Source of the DNA: Hyphomicrobiales bacterium
GTDB lineage: Bacteria; Pseudomonadota; Alphaproteobacteria; Rhizobiales; Rhizobiaceae
Direction: 5' to 3'
Assembly (NCBI GenBank): GCA_900473045.1
Contig: UCKS01000007.1
Coordinates: 67,122-131,121 of the forward strand
Length of the DNA: 64,000 nt
The notes beneath the pieces were generated by a model that was given only the letters and a program-made list of their open reading frames with translations, was not told where the DNA came from and did no database searches. Shown piece after piece: positions 55,220-63,965 of this stretch. The first letter of the stretch is position 1; every line of letters begins with the position of its first letter. The translations under genes were made by a program, and so were the position numbers.

Positions 55220-55420
55220 ATGAAGTTGATTTTTGCCGTTGCGGTATCGTGCACCCTGGCAGGTGCTGCATTTGCCGCCACCGCGTCCGCGCCGATGAAG
55301 AAGCTATCCGTCGTGACGAACCCGGCTGGATTTGAAGTCGCTCACGGCCGCTCTCGCGACAACGCAGTCTCCACCAGGGGCACTGGCGCGCCCGGCAGGT
55401 CGGCCAGCTTTCGCAGCTGA
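55220..55420 (+). CDS. Hypothetical small secreted protein
   Basis: 66 aa. Hydrophobic N-terminus (L-I-F-A-V-A-V-S-C-T-L-A-G-A-A-F-A-A) with likely cleavage near residue 20, leaving about 46 basic, Arg/Ser/Gly-rich residues. A strong AAGGAGA site with ideal spacing supports expression. Family unknown. Confidence 0.6.
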   Translation: MKLIFAVAVSCTLAGAAFAATASAPMKKLSVVTNPAGFEVAHGRSRDNAVSTRGTGAPGRSASFRS

Positions 55421-55606
55421 ACCAGCCCCTCCCCTCGGTCACAGGCTGGGGGGAGGAGTTATCTGCGGTGGGGAATGCCCCGCGATTGCCTCTGCCGCTG
55501 AACGCCAGCAGAGAACGCAGACAGCCAACTGCCGCACAAACGGAAGATCTGTTTCAGACAATTAGAGATGAAGAGAAAAGCAAGGCCTTGAAAGCCTTGA
55601 GCAAGC

Positions 55607-55683
55607 TGGTCGGAGTGAGAGGATTCGAACCTCCGACCCCGTCGTCCCGAACGACGTGCGCTACCAGGCTGCGCTACACTCCG
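55607..55683 (-). tRNA. tRNA-Pro (anticodon CGG)
   Basis: Leftward 77-base cloverleaf: acceptor CGGAGTG with CACTCCG, D-arm GCGC...GCGC, anticodon stem CGTCG/CGACG around loop TTCGGGA, T-arm GGAGG-TTCGAAT-CCTCT, and encoded ACCA end. Anticodon CGG reads CCG. Confidence 0.95.
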
Positions 55684-56063
55684 TGACCAGCGGCGCCTCT
55701 ATAGAACAGCATTTTCCTTTCCACAAGGCGCAATTGTGAAAAATCGGCAAGTTGCCTGAAAACAACAGGATAAGCCGGGCTGCAGCACCGGAACAGACAC
55801 CGTCCCGCATCTCCCGCGCCAGGCTGTCATGCGACGGTTCCGGCACCGCTGGCTCAGGGTTTGGGCGGCCATTCACCCTCCCTGCTGGGGCCTTTCGGCA
55901 ACGCTTGCAAATTTATGCGCATGACCGCGCATATAAGTCGTTCCCCTGATTTTCTTTCAATCGGTTTAGCGCTAGAGGCTGAGGCGACAAGCCTTGGCCA
56001 CCAGCGCTTTGCGCCGCCGGGGCGACCGATGTTTCAGAACGAAAGCCAAAGGGACGTGACCAG

Positions 56064-56474
56064 ATGAATTTCCGCTTGATGACTGTGGCTGGCCTTGCGC
56101 TGGCGCTTGCCGGCTGCACCACCGTAGGCCCGGCCCGCAATGCCGTCGAAGCCCGCTGGAAGGGACAGCCCGCCGGCGTCTTCTTCGCCGCCTTCGGCCC
56201 GCCGCAGTCGGACGTCTCCAGCGGCGACATGACGGTCTATTCCTGGAAGGGCGGCTACAAGAAGCGGACGATCCCGGCGCAGTTCGCCGAAGGTGAAAAC
56301 GGCAAGAAGGGCAAGAAGATTGCCTCCGCCCGCACCGAATTCCTGTCCTGCTCGGTCCAGCTCAACGTCTCCTCCGACTACGTCATCCGCTCGATCACGG
56401 TGCTCGGCGACATCAAGAAGTCGTCCGGCCCGAGCTGGTGCGAGGAATTCCTGGCGGGCGACCAGGCGAAGTAA
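56064..56474 (+). CDS. Hypothetical lipoprotein
   Basis: 136 aa. The signal ends L-A-L-A-G-C, a classical lipobox, so the mature protein begins at Cys18. The mature part is short, with a conserved-looking V-F-F-A-A-F-G-P-P and a later C-S-V-Q and W-C-E-E-F giving two further cysteines for a disulfide. No family recognised. A terminator-like hairpin follows at 56509-56532. Confidence 0.72.
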   Translation: MNFRLMTVAGLALALAGCTTVGPARNAVEARWKGQPAGVFFAAFGPPQSDVSSGDMTVYSWKGGYKKRTIPAQFAEGENGKKGKKIASARTEFLSCSVQLNVSSDYVIRSITVLGDIKKSSGPSWCEEFLAGDQAK

Positions 56475-56508
56475 GGTTTTTTGGCACGGCCTGTGCCGAT
56501 GTGAATGG

Positions 56509-56532
56509 ACCCGCCGGTGAAAGCCGGCGGGT
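56509..56532. terminator. Bidirectional hairpin between lipoprotein and YegP-like genes
   Basis: ACCCGCCGG and CCGGCGGGT form a perfect 9-bp stem with a 6-base loop, between two convergent genes. CTTGCTT follows on the plus strand. Confidence 0.6.
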
Positions 56533-56556
56533 CTTGCTTATGGCATTTAGGTAGAT

Positions 56557-56733
56557 TCAGCTATTATCCTCAACGGGCGCACCGGGGCCATTTTTCCTGA
56601 TCGAATCGATGGCGTTCTGGGCGCTCGCCTTGCTGGAATAACCTTCCGTCGCAAACATCACTTCGTTGTTGTATTTGAAGCGAACACGAAATTCGCCAGC
56701 CTTGTCTTTGTAGATTTCAAACTTGTGAGCCAT
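56557..56733 (-). CDS. YegP/DUF1508 family small protein
   Basis: 58 aa. M-A-H-K-F-E-I-Y-K-D-K-A-G-E-F-R-V-R-F, then G-Y-S-S-K-A-S-A-Q-N-A-I-D-S-I-R-K-N matches one copy of the DUF1508 (YegP) repeat, with the K-x-x-G-E-x-R-(F/V) and Y-x-S-K-x-x-x-x-x-x-I-x-S-(V/I) pattern. Gene absent from most length-limited ORF calls because it is short. GGGAGC lies just before the ATG. Confidence 0.85.
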   Translation of the reverse strand: MAHKFEIYKDKAGEFRVRFKYNNEVMFATEGYSSKASAQNAIDSIRKNGPGAPVEDNS

Positions 56734-57004
56734 GTGCTCCCTTCCTATCAGCGTGAATCAAGCCTGCATAACGTGGCAGCCGCAGCCGGTATTGGCAAGT
56801 TTGAACCTGATGCAAAGCCAACAGCCCGCTGGTGAAGACCGCCAGGTTTCTCTTTTTGGGCCACCAGACCAACGCGCGATCTTCTGCAACGCTTCTGAGC
56901 GTCAGGGATAGCCCGCTCAATGTTCATGTAGACGATCCCACAAAACCGCCATATCAGGGCGTTTGATGCGATCTACAGATTTGAAAAATAACGAGAAATA
57001 AAAA

Positions 57005-57078
57005 TGGCTGGGGCGCCTGGATTCGAACCAGGGGTGCCGGTACCAAAAACCAGTGCCTTACCACTTGGCTACGCCCCA
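57005..57078 (-). tRNA. tRNA-Gln (anticodon TTG)
   Basis: Leftward 74-base cloverleaf: acceptor TGGGGCG with CGCCCCA, anticodon stem CTGGT/ACCGG around loop TTTTGGT, T-arm CCTGG-TTCGAAT-CCAGG, encoded CCA end. Anticodon TTG reads CAA and CAG. Confidence 0.95.
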
Positions 57079-57225
57079 ACGTTTGGCGCGAACATATTGC
57101 CCTGCCAAATCGAGAGCCGGTTTAGCAAAGCCGCACGTCTGCGACAACGCCTAAGTTTGGGTTTTGCGTGGATTTTTCAAGGGAGTGATGCTGGGAAGGC
57201 CGCGGACGGTCACGGTATGCGTGAT

Positions 57226-57341
57226 GGCCCCTCATCCGGCCTGTCGGCCACCTTCTCCCCGTTAAACGGGGAGAAGGGACTTGCGGCAAGCTTTGTCGTC
57301 CCCTCTCCCCGCCTGCGGGGAGAGGGCTACGGTGAGAGGCA
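57226..57341. repeat. RIME-like intergenic mosaic element
   Basis: CCTTCTCCCCG/CGGGGAGAAGG (57251-57277) and CCCTCTCCCCGC/GCGGGGAGAGGG (57301-57326), flanked by GCCCCTCATCC and GGTGAGAGGC. Same two-hairpin unit as in the bet operon at 46211-46323. Confidence 0.8.
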
Positions 57342-57460
57342 ATGGCGCGGGGACAATCCCCGACTGCGCCAGCGCGCAAAAGACGCAAGTCCAGCGCGGG
57401 AAATGCGTTTCTGTCATCGGCATTCTAGGCTAGGGTCTCCGTCCAAGCCCGGAGCCCCTC

Positions 57461-57757
57461 ATGAGCATTTTTCGTGCCCGCCCGCCTGCCAAGCCGACCC
57501 TTCTTCTCGATGACGATGTGGTCAAAATTACCCGCTGGGATTTTGAACCGGGGGCGGATACCGGGCATCATGTGCATGGCATGGGCTATGTGGTCATTCC
57601 GATGACCGATTGCCGGTTTCTCCTGGAAGAACCCGGCGGCGAGCGGCGGGTGGATATTGCCAAGGGGCAGGCCTACCGGCGCGAGGCCGGCGTCGAACAC
57701 AATGTCGTCAATGCCGGCAAGGAGTTCATGTCGTTTATCGAAGTCGAGTACAAGTGA
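57461..57757 (+). CDS. Cupin domain protein
   Basis: 98 aa, a single small beta-barrel. The cupin motif 1 appears as G-H-H-V-H-G-M-G-Y near 36 and motif 2 as G-V-E-H-N-V-V-N-A-G near 77, giving a set of His for a metal site. The substrate is unknown. Its TGA overlaps a GTG (57754), so it may be coupled to the hydrolase that follows. Confidence 0.8.
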   Translation: MSIFRARPPAKPTLLLDDDVVKITRWDFEPGADTGHHVHGMGYVVIPMTDCRFLLEEPGGERRVDIAKGQAYRREAGVEHNVVNAGKEFMSFIEVEYK

Positions 57758-57768
57758 AGAGACGGCGC

Positions 57769-58701
57769 ATGGACGGTCCCGATTTCGACCTCGACTTCAA
57801 GCCCGCGCATGGCGAGGCGGTGACGGTGGCGGACGGGGTGCAGCGCATCACCGTCAACAATCCCGGCCCCTTCACCTTCCATGGCACCAACAGCTATATC
57901 GTCGGCAGCAGATCCGTCGCGGTGATCGATCCGGGACCGGAGGACGAGGCGCATTTTCGGGCACTGATGGCGGCGCTGAAAGGCCGAAAGGTCACCCATA
58001 TTGCGGTGAGCCACACCCACCGCGACCACTCCCCGCTCGCCGGCCGCCTGAAGGCGGAAACCGGTGCGCTCATCGTCGCCGAAGGACCGCACCGGGCGGC
58101 GCGGCTGCTGCATGCCGGCGAGATCAACCCGTTCGCCGAAAGCTCCGACATGGATTTCGTGCCGGATATCGCGCTCGCCGATGGCGACACGATCGACGGC
58201 GACGGCTGGTCGCTGACGGCGCTGCTGACGCCCGGCCATACCGCCAACCACGCGGCTTTCGCACTCGGCAAACCCGGAGAGACCGGCATCGTCTTTTCCG
58301 CCGATCATGTCATGGCTTGGGCAACCTCGATCGTCGCGCCGCCGGATGGATCGATGACCGACTACATGGCGTCGCTGGAAAAGCTGCTCGGCCGCGACGA
58401 CCGGCTCTATCTGCCCGGCCATGGCGGACCGGTGAGAGAGCCCGCCGCATTTCTGCGCGGCCTGCGCGCCCACCGGCGGATGCGCGAGCGCGCCGTTCTG
58501 GAACGGGTGCGGGCCGGTGACAGCCATATAAGCGAGATGGTCAAGGTGATCTACGCCACCACCGATCCGCGGCTGCATGGTGCCGCCGCTTTGTCGGTGT
58601 TTGCCCATCTGGAGGACCTGCTCGAGCGCGGACAGGTCGAGACCGATGGTGCACCCTCGCTCACCGGCGCCTTTCGCCTCGCACCCGGCGGGGCAAGCTG
58701 A
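57769..58701 (+). CDS. MBL-fold metallo-hydrolase
   Basis: 310 aa. The metallo-beta-lactamase metal motif H-T-H-R-D-H-S is at about 82-88, with the downstream G-H-T near 157, D-H-V near 178 and G-H-G near 226. The C-terminal winged helix (Y-A-T-T-D-P-R-L-H-G-A-A-A-L-S-V-F-A-H-L) is that of the LACTB2/GloB-like group. I use the ATG at 57769; a GTG at 57754 overlaps the cupin stop and is an alternative. Its last codon abuts the DCC gene. Confidence 0.87.
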   Translation: MDGPDFDLDFKPAHGEAVTVADGVQRITVNNPGPFTFHGTNSYIVGSRSVAVIDPGPEDEAHFRALMAALKGRKVTHIAVSHTHRDHSPLAGRLKAETGALIVAEGPHRAARLLHAGEINPFAESSDMDFVPDIALADGDTIDGDGWSLTALLTPGHTANHAAFALGKPGETGIVFSADHVMAWATSIVAPPDGSMTDYMASLEKLLGRDDRLYLPGHGGPVREPAAFLRGLRAHRRMRERAVLERVRAGDSHISEMVKVIYATTDPRLHGAAALSVFAHLEDLLERGQVETDGAPSLTGAFRLAPGGAS

Positions 58702-59156
58702 TGCAGCCAAGACCGGCCTATAGCTACCGCAGCGACCCGTCGGTGCCGGATTTTGCCGACGATCATCCGATCATCGTCTTCGATGGCGAATGTATCTTCT
58801 GTTCCGGCTGGGTCAATTTCGTCCTGCGACACGACCGGCAGGGCCGTTACCGTTTCATCACGGCGCAATCGCCGCTCGGCGCGGCGCTCTACAAGCATTT
58901 TGGCCTCGACAGCCGCAATTACGAGACCAATATCCTGATCGAAGGCGGCATCGCCTATCTGAAATCCGAGGGATCGTTGCGCATGGCGGCCGGGCTCGGC
59001 TTTCCCTGGAAGCTGGCGAGCGTCTTCCGCTTGCTTCCGAGACGCATCCGCGATCCGCTCTACGAACTGGTGGCGCGCAACCGCTACCGGATCGCCGGCC
59101 GCCGCAACACCTGCTTCGTGCCGACACCGGAACACCGCGCCCGGTTTCTCGCATGA
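58701..59156 (+). CDS. DCC family thiol-disulfide oxidoreductase (DUF393)
   Basis: 151 aa. The family motif D-G-E-C-I-F-C-S-G-W (about 28-37) gives the C-x-x-C redox pair; most members have D-x-x-C-x-x-C. The start overlaps the MBL gene stop by one base and its TGA overlaps the next start (ATGA), so it is translationally coupled on both sides. Partner unknown. Confidence 0.87.
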   Translation: MQPRPAYSYRSDPSVPDFADDHPIIVFDGECIFCSGWVNFVLRHDRQGRYRFITAQSPLGAALYKHFGLDSRNYETNILIEGGIAYLKSEGSLRMAAGLGFPWKLASVFRLLPRRIRDPLYELVARNRYRIAGRRNTCFVPTPEHRARFLA

Positions 59157-60847
59157 GCGCAGAGCGGCTGCGGGTCCTTGTCCTCGGTGGCTATGGCACG
59201 TTCGGCGCCAGACTGGTCCGGCTGTTGGCCGACGAGCCACGGCTGACACTGCTGGTTGCCGGGCGATCGCTTGAAAAGGCGCGGACCTTTGTGGACGGCA
59301 TAACGGCCAAGGCCGTGCTCGAGCCGGTTGCCATGGATCGCAACGGCGATGCCGTTGCCGTACTGTCCGTTTTGAAGCCCGATCTCGTCGTCGATGCCTC
59401 CGGGCCATTTCAGGACGCCGGTGCCGATCCCTACCATCTGGTCAAGACCTGTATCGCGCGCGGCATCTGCTATCTCGACCTTGCCGATGCGACCGCTTTC
59501 GTGGCTGGCATCTCCAGCCTTGATAGCATGGCGCAGGATCACGATGTCTTTGCGCTTTCCGGCTGCAGCAGCTTTCCCGCCCTCTCCTTTGCCGCGCTGG
59601 AGGCGTTGAAACCGGGATTTGCGAATATCGCCACGGTGACATCAGGCATCGCCCCCTCACCAAAAGTCCGCATGGGCCTCAACGTCATCAAGGCCGTATC
59701 GAGCTATGCCGGCAAGCCGGTGGTGCTCACCCGCAATGGCCGGCAGGCGCCGGGTTACGGCTTGATGGACGGCATCCGCCGCACGATCGCGCCACCGGGC
59801 GGCATTCCGCTCAACAGCCGCCGGTTCGCGCTCGCCGATGCGCCGGACCTGGCCCTTTTGCCGGGCGCCCTGCCCGGCCTGCAATCGTGCTTTACCGGCG
59901 CCGGAACCGAGCCACAGGTCTTGCAACATCTGCTCGGTCTCGGCGGCGGGCTGGTGCGGTTGCGGCTTCTACCATCGCTTTCGCCGTTCGCCTCGCTGTT
60001 TCACCGTATATCGCACCGGCTCGCCTTCGGCGAACATCGCGGCGGCATGTTCGTCGCCATCACCGGATGGGCCGAGGACGGCAGGCCGCTTGCGAAGTCC
60101 TGGAACCTGGTTGCCGAAGGCGACGATGGCCCCTTCATTCCGGCAATGGCGGCAGAAGCGATCATCCGCAACTGGCTTTCGGCACGGAAGCCCAAGCGGG
60201 GCGCCCGCCCGGCGGCCGGGGAATTGACGCTTGCGGATTTCGAGCCGCTGTTTTCGCGCTTTGCCATCCGCACCGGCATCCGCGACGATGACCAGCCACA
60301 GGAAAACATGCCGCTCTACCGGCGTTTGCTGGGCAGCGCATGGAAGCGCCTGCCGCCCGCGGTGGGTGCGATGCACGATAGCACCGTCTCGCGCACCGTC
60401 GAAGGCCGCGCCAAAGTCGAGCGCGGCACCGGGCTGCTGGCCCGGCTGACCGCTGCCGTCATCGGCTTTCCCGCAGATAATCCCGATATTCCCGTGCGGG
60501 TCCGCTTCGACTGCGGCGGTGGCCGCGAGACCTGGATCCGCACCTTCGGAACCAAGTCCTTCCGCAGCGTGCAATCCGCAGCCTCCGGCCGCGATGCCTG
60601 CCTGCTGGCCGAGGATTTCGGACCATTCCGGGTGCTGATCGCGCTGGTGCCCGACAACCGCCGTTTGCGGCTGGTCATTCGTGGCTGGCGTCTCTTTGGT
60701 CTGCCGCTGCCGCTGTTTCTCGCACCCGGCGGCGAAACCTTCGAGGAGGAACGGGACGGCATTTTCCGGTTTCATGTCGAGATCACCAGTCCGCTGACCG
60801 GCCTGATCGTTCGTTACACCGGCTGGCTTCGTCCGGTCTCCGGCTGA
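59153..60847 (+). CDS. Saccharopine dehydrogenase-like NADP-binding protein with DUF4166
   Basis: 564 aa. The N-terminal Rossmann part is marked by V-L-V-L-G-G-Y-G-T-F-G-A-R-L near 8-20 and resembles saccharopine dehydrogenase NADP-binding domains. The last 180 residues (from M-H-D-S-T-V-S-R-T-V-E-G-R-A-K-V-E-R near 405) fit DUF4166. The fusion is common in rhizobia; its reaction is unknown. Overlap of 4 bases with the DCC gene. Confidence 0.85.
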   Translation: MSAERLRVLVLGGYGTFGARLVRLLADEPRLTLLVAGRSLEKARTFVDGITAKAVLEPVAMDRNGDAVAVLSVLKPDLVVDASGPFQDAGADPYHLVKTCIARGICYLDLADATAFVAGISSLDSMAQDHDVFALSGCSSFPALSFAALEALKPGFANIATVTSGIAPSPKVRMGLNVIKAVSSYAGKPVVLTRNGRQAPGYGLMDGIRRTIAPPGGIPLNSRRFALADAPDLALLPGALPGLQSCFTGAGTEPQVLQHLLGLGGGLVRLRLLPSLSPFASLFHRISHRLAFGEHRGGMFVAITGWAEDGRPLAKSWNLVAEGDDGPFIPAMAAEAIIRNWLSARKPKRGARPAAGELTLADFEPLFSRFAIRTGIRDDDQPQENMPLYRRLLGSAWKRLPPAVGAMHDSTVSRTVEGRAKVERGTGLLARLTAAVIGFPADNPDIPVRVRFDCGGGRETWIRTFGTKSFRSVQSAASGRDACLLAEDFGPFRVLIALVPDNRRLRLVIRGWRLFGLPLPLFLAPGGETFEEERDGIFRFHVEITSPLTGLIVRYTGWLRPVSG

Positions 60848-61051
60848 ACCGTTCGGCGCTGCCGTCCATAAATATCCGGCACCCGGCGTTGCTCTGCAGC
60901 GTCACCAGCAGGATGACGTCCATCCAAAGCCTCAGGATTGCAGTCATCGTCATCGTCCTTTTCACAATCATCGATGCCTGACTGTGATCCCGCTTGCCGG
61001 CTGGCGAGAAACGAGCTTATTGTCGCCTTCGGATGACTTGAGGTTATGCAA

Positions 61052-61948
61052 ATGAAGCGCGGACGTTTACCCCTGACCGCCCTGCGCAGTTTCGAGGCGG
61101 CAGGAAGGCTGGAGAGCTTTACGCTGGCGGCGGACGAACTGTTCGTCTCGCAGGCCGCCATCAGCCGCCAGGTGCGGGAACTGGAAGCACTTCTGGGAAC
61201 GGCGCTGTTTACGCGGCATCACCGCAAGGTGCGCCTGAGCGCTGAGGGTGCACGGCTGCTCGAAACGCTGGCTGCCGCTTTTGACGGCATAGATGCACGG
61301 CTGGAGGAAATCCGGGCATCAAAGTCTCCCACGCTTTTGACCATCGATGCCGAACCGGCATTTGCCAGTTGCTGGCTGGTGCCGCATCTCGCCGGTTTTC
61401 GGGCGCTTCATCCGCAGATCGACGTCTCGGTCGAATCCGAGGCCCGGCTCGTCGAGTTTCGCGGCAGTGCGACAGAACTTGCTATCCGCCACAGCGCCAA
61501 GGCAACCGCCTGGCCACGTTCCGAGGCCCGCAAACTGTGCGAGGTCTTGATGATACCGGTCCTATCGCCAGCGATCCTGACCGGGCCGCCGCTTCTGACA
61601 CCGCAGGACCTTTTATCCTACACCCTGCTACACGAGGAAAACCGTGATGTCTGGACCCGCTGGTTTGCGACAGCCGGGCTGACACCCGGCACAGAGGCGA
61701 TGCGCGGCCCGATCTTTGCCGATTGCGCGCTTGCCCTGCAGGCAGCAATGCGCGGCCATGGGATCGCGCTGGTCGATACCATTCTGGCGCAGGACGACCT
61801 GGACGCCGGGCGCGTCGTACAGCCGTTCGATTTGTCGATTCCCCACGGAGCCTATTTTCTGGTGGCGCGCGACTTCGCGCAGCTTTCGCCGGAAGCCCTG
61901 GCCTTTGTCGCGTGGATGACTGATTGCTTTGCCCGGGCGTCCGCCTGA
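61052..61948 (+). CDS. LysR family transcriptional regulator (GcvA-like)
   Basis: 298 aa from 61052, where GAGG is 8 bases ahead; the ATG at 61046 is too near it. The DNA-binding N-terminus P-L-T-A-L-R-S-F-E-A-A-G-R-L-E-S-F-T-L-A-A-D-E-L-F-V-S-Q-A-A-I-S-R-Q-V-R-E-L-E is typical of GcvA-type LysR proteins. The effector domain is intact. No divergent target gene is evident upstream, where only about 200 bases remain. Confidence 0.88.
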   Translation: MKRGRLPLTALRSFEAAGRLESFTLAADELFVSQAAISRQVRELEALLGTALFTRHHRKVRLSAEGARLLETLAAAFDGIDARLEEIRASKSPTLLTIDAEPAFASCWLVPHLAGFRALHPQIDVSVESEARLVEFRGSATELAIRHSAKATAWPRSEARKLCEVLMIPVLSPAILTGPPLLTPQDLLSYTLLHEENRDVWTRWFATAGLTPGTEAMRGPIFADCALALQAAMRGHGIALVDTILAQDDLDAGRVVQPFDLSIPHGAYFLVARDFAQLSPEALAFVAWMTDCFARASA

Positions 61949-61958
61949 CAGCACGAGA

Positions 61959-62867
61959 TCAATCCCCGGCGATCCCCAGCAGTTCGGCATCAAGCGCGTG
62001 CAGGAACTGGTCGGCGAAGTCGGCGCCCAGGCCGAGATCGTGGCCGCCGTACCGCGAGGCGACGCGCATGTCGACGAAGGTGGTTTCGGCCTCTTCGCGC
62101 AGCCGGATCAGCACATCGAAACGCAAGCCGACGATCAGGGTGCGCCATTCGCCCTGCAGCAGGATATCGGAGGAGCGCCGGCCGGGCGGCATTTCGCCTG
62201 TGACGACCTCGGGACGCTGCAGCGGGATCGGCACATCATCGGGGTCGCTATCCGCCGGGGCCGCATCCGAAGGCTTGACGGTCATGTCTTCAAGGTCGGC
62301 CTCGGCATTTTCGACGCCTTCCTGCGCAACGATGGTGATGCCGTTCTGCTCCGCGACCGTCTTCACCCCCTGAAACACCCGGTCAAGCGCGCCTTCGTAA
62401 CGGCGGCCTGTGAGGGCCGGATAGGCAAGGACCTGCGCCTCCCGGTCTGCCGGCGTGATCTCGGCCGATCGCTTGAGCCAGCCTTGCGGCGCATTGGGGG
62501 GCTTGATCCACGGCGGCGGCGTCACCGGATCGGTGCTGACATCGTAGATCGCCGGCTTGGAGAAGTATTCACTGAGCGCAAAGCCGGCAGCCGCGATCGG
62601 AACAGCCGCATAGACAAGCGCCACGAACGAAGCAATGCCGCCGACGGCTGCGACCTGCCAGAAGCGAATGAAACCGGCAATCGCAAGCACCACGGCAATC
62701 ACCGCCAGGCCCCCCGACAACACCATCAGCGCGACGAAATTCGGCGTGACCAGCGGGCCGAACCGATGCGCCAGCAAGGCCCCGATAAAAAGACCGAAGG
62801 CAAAGCGGGCGATCCGGCGCGCCCAGCGGGCGGCTACAGATGTGGGGCGCTCATACTTGATCATCAT
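61959..62867 (-). CDS. DUF1499 domain-containing membrane protein
   Basis: 302 aa. Three hydrophobic segments occur in the first 110 residues (around 20-35, 45-65 and 75-100). The remaining soluble part, with R-R-Y-E-G-A-L-D-R-V near 160 and the S-S-D-I-L-L-Q and D-M-R-V-A-S-R-Y-G-G-H-D-L-G motifs, fits DUF1499. Convergent with the LysR gene, 10 bases between stops. Function unknown. Confidence 0.8.
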   Translation of the reverse strand: MMIKYERPTSVAARWARRIARFAFGLFIGALLAHRFGPLVTPNFVALMVLSGGLAVIAVVLAIAGFIRFWQVAAVGGIASFVALVYAAVPIAAAGFALSEYFSKPAIYDVSTDPVTPPPWIKPPNAPQGWLKRSAEITPADREAQVLAYPALTGRRYEGALDRVFQGVKTVAEQNGITIVAQEGVENAEADLEDMTVKPSDAAPADSDPDDVPIPLQRPEVVTGEMPPGRRSSDILLQGEWRTLIVGLRFDVLIRLREEAETTFVDMRVASRYGGHDLGLGADFADQFLHALDAELLGIAGD

Positions 62868-63169
62868 CTGGCAGAATCAATCCCTTGGCCTGACACGGCA
62901 ACCACCTCTTCTGTTTAGAGCATGATGGCGAAAGCTGTGAAGTGGTTTTCGCCGGATCAGCGAGCGGGCGGATACGGCCGGGTAATGACGCGCAAATATC
63001 TACAATTTCTAACATGCCGCAAATTCGCCATTCTCCTTGATCATGTCTTAACGATGGGGATCAGCCGTGTTTTCCCGGTTCATGCGGCGTTGGACCGGTT
63101 TGCACACACATCGGAATTTCCAGGTGCGAAGGAAGACCCGTCTTCCGTCGGCTTGAAAGGAGAGTGAGC

Positions 63170-63553
63170 ATGCTATCATCCGAAATGAATATGCCAGCCA
63201 CACAACCGGTGATGCCGGCGTCCGACGCCAGTTTGACCATGGAACTGCTCGAGCTCGAACTGTCGCTGGACGGTTTCACGACTGGCCCGGACGGTTTTGC
63301 CGCCCATGTCCGCGCAGCTGCTGCCGCCATCGACGGGGCGCTGCTGTTCGAGCTGCCTGCGTCCGGTCTGGTCGCCGATTGCGACCGCATCGCGGTGCTG
63401 CGTATTCCCAGGGACGGCAGCGCCATCATGGCGACGATCTTTGCCTGCCTGGAAACCGGCGGCAACACGATCCGCATCGAGACGCCCGACGAGACGACGG
63501 CGGACCTGAAGAATTTTGCCGAAGCCTTTGTGGATGTGTTGCAGCGTATCTGA
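63170..63553 (+). CDS. Hypothetical acidic protein
   Basis: 127 aa from 63170, where AAAGGAG lies 7 bases ahead. Acidic, alpha/beta, with the segment L-L-E-L-E-L-S-L-D-G-F-T-T-G-P-D-G-F-A near 25-45. I do not recognise the family. The lipoprotein gene that follows is 39 bases away on the same strand. Confidence 0.6.
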   Translation: MLSSEMNMPATQPVMPASDASLTMELLELELSLDGFTTGPDGFAAHVRAAAAAIDGALLFELPASGLVADCDRIAVLRIPRDGSAIMATIFACLETGGNTIRIETPDETTADLKNFAEAFVDVLQRI

Positions 63554-63592
63554 TAGACAGATTGAAATCTGCAATCGTTTCAAGGTCTCAGC

Positions 63593-63844
63593 ATGTCTAT
63601 CCGGAAGATCCTGTCGTTTGTTGCCCTTGGCGCAATGCTGGGCGGTTGCACGACACTGACACCGCAAGAACGCCGCGCCGCTGACGAAAAAACCTGCCTG
63701 TCCTACGGTTTCCGCCGCGGCACCGATGCGCTTGCCACCTGCCTGCAACGCATCGACCTCGACCGCCGCGCCGAGTCGCGGTCGCTCAGATATAACAATG
63801 ACCCGATGCTCTGGGGCTGGAACCGGCCGGTCATCGTCCGGTAA
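63593..63844 (+). CDS. Hypothetical small lipoprotein
   Basis: 83 aa. The signal ends A-M-L-G-G-C, a lipobox, with Cys19 as the lipidated residue. The mature part is basic and has C-L-S-Y-G-F and C-L-Q-R, two further cysteines. Resembles the many small rhizobial outer-membrane lipoproteins without known function. The ribosome site is weak (CAAGG about 14 bases ahead). Confidence 0.62.
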   Translation: MSIRKILSFVALGAMLGGCTTLTPQERRAADEKTCLSYGFRRGTDALATCLQRIDLDRRAESRSLRYNNDPMLWGWNRPVIVR

Positions 63845-63965
63845 CGGCAAAGCCCTTCTCTTCTCGCAAGAAAATTCCCGATTCTGCGCCAAATAGCGCA
63901 GGCTTTTGCTTTGGCAAAGGCGATTGCCGCCTATGATGAGCGCAACAATGATCGGGAGACTTTTC

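Noticed and set aside
60783-60971. 62-codon minus-strand frame with a hydrophobic start
   Set aside because: It overlaps the end of the DUF4166 gene and has no ribosome site or family match.
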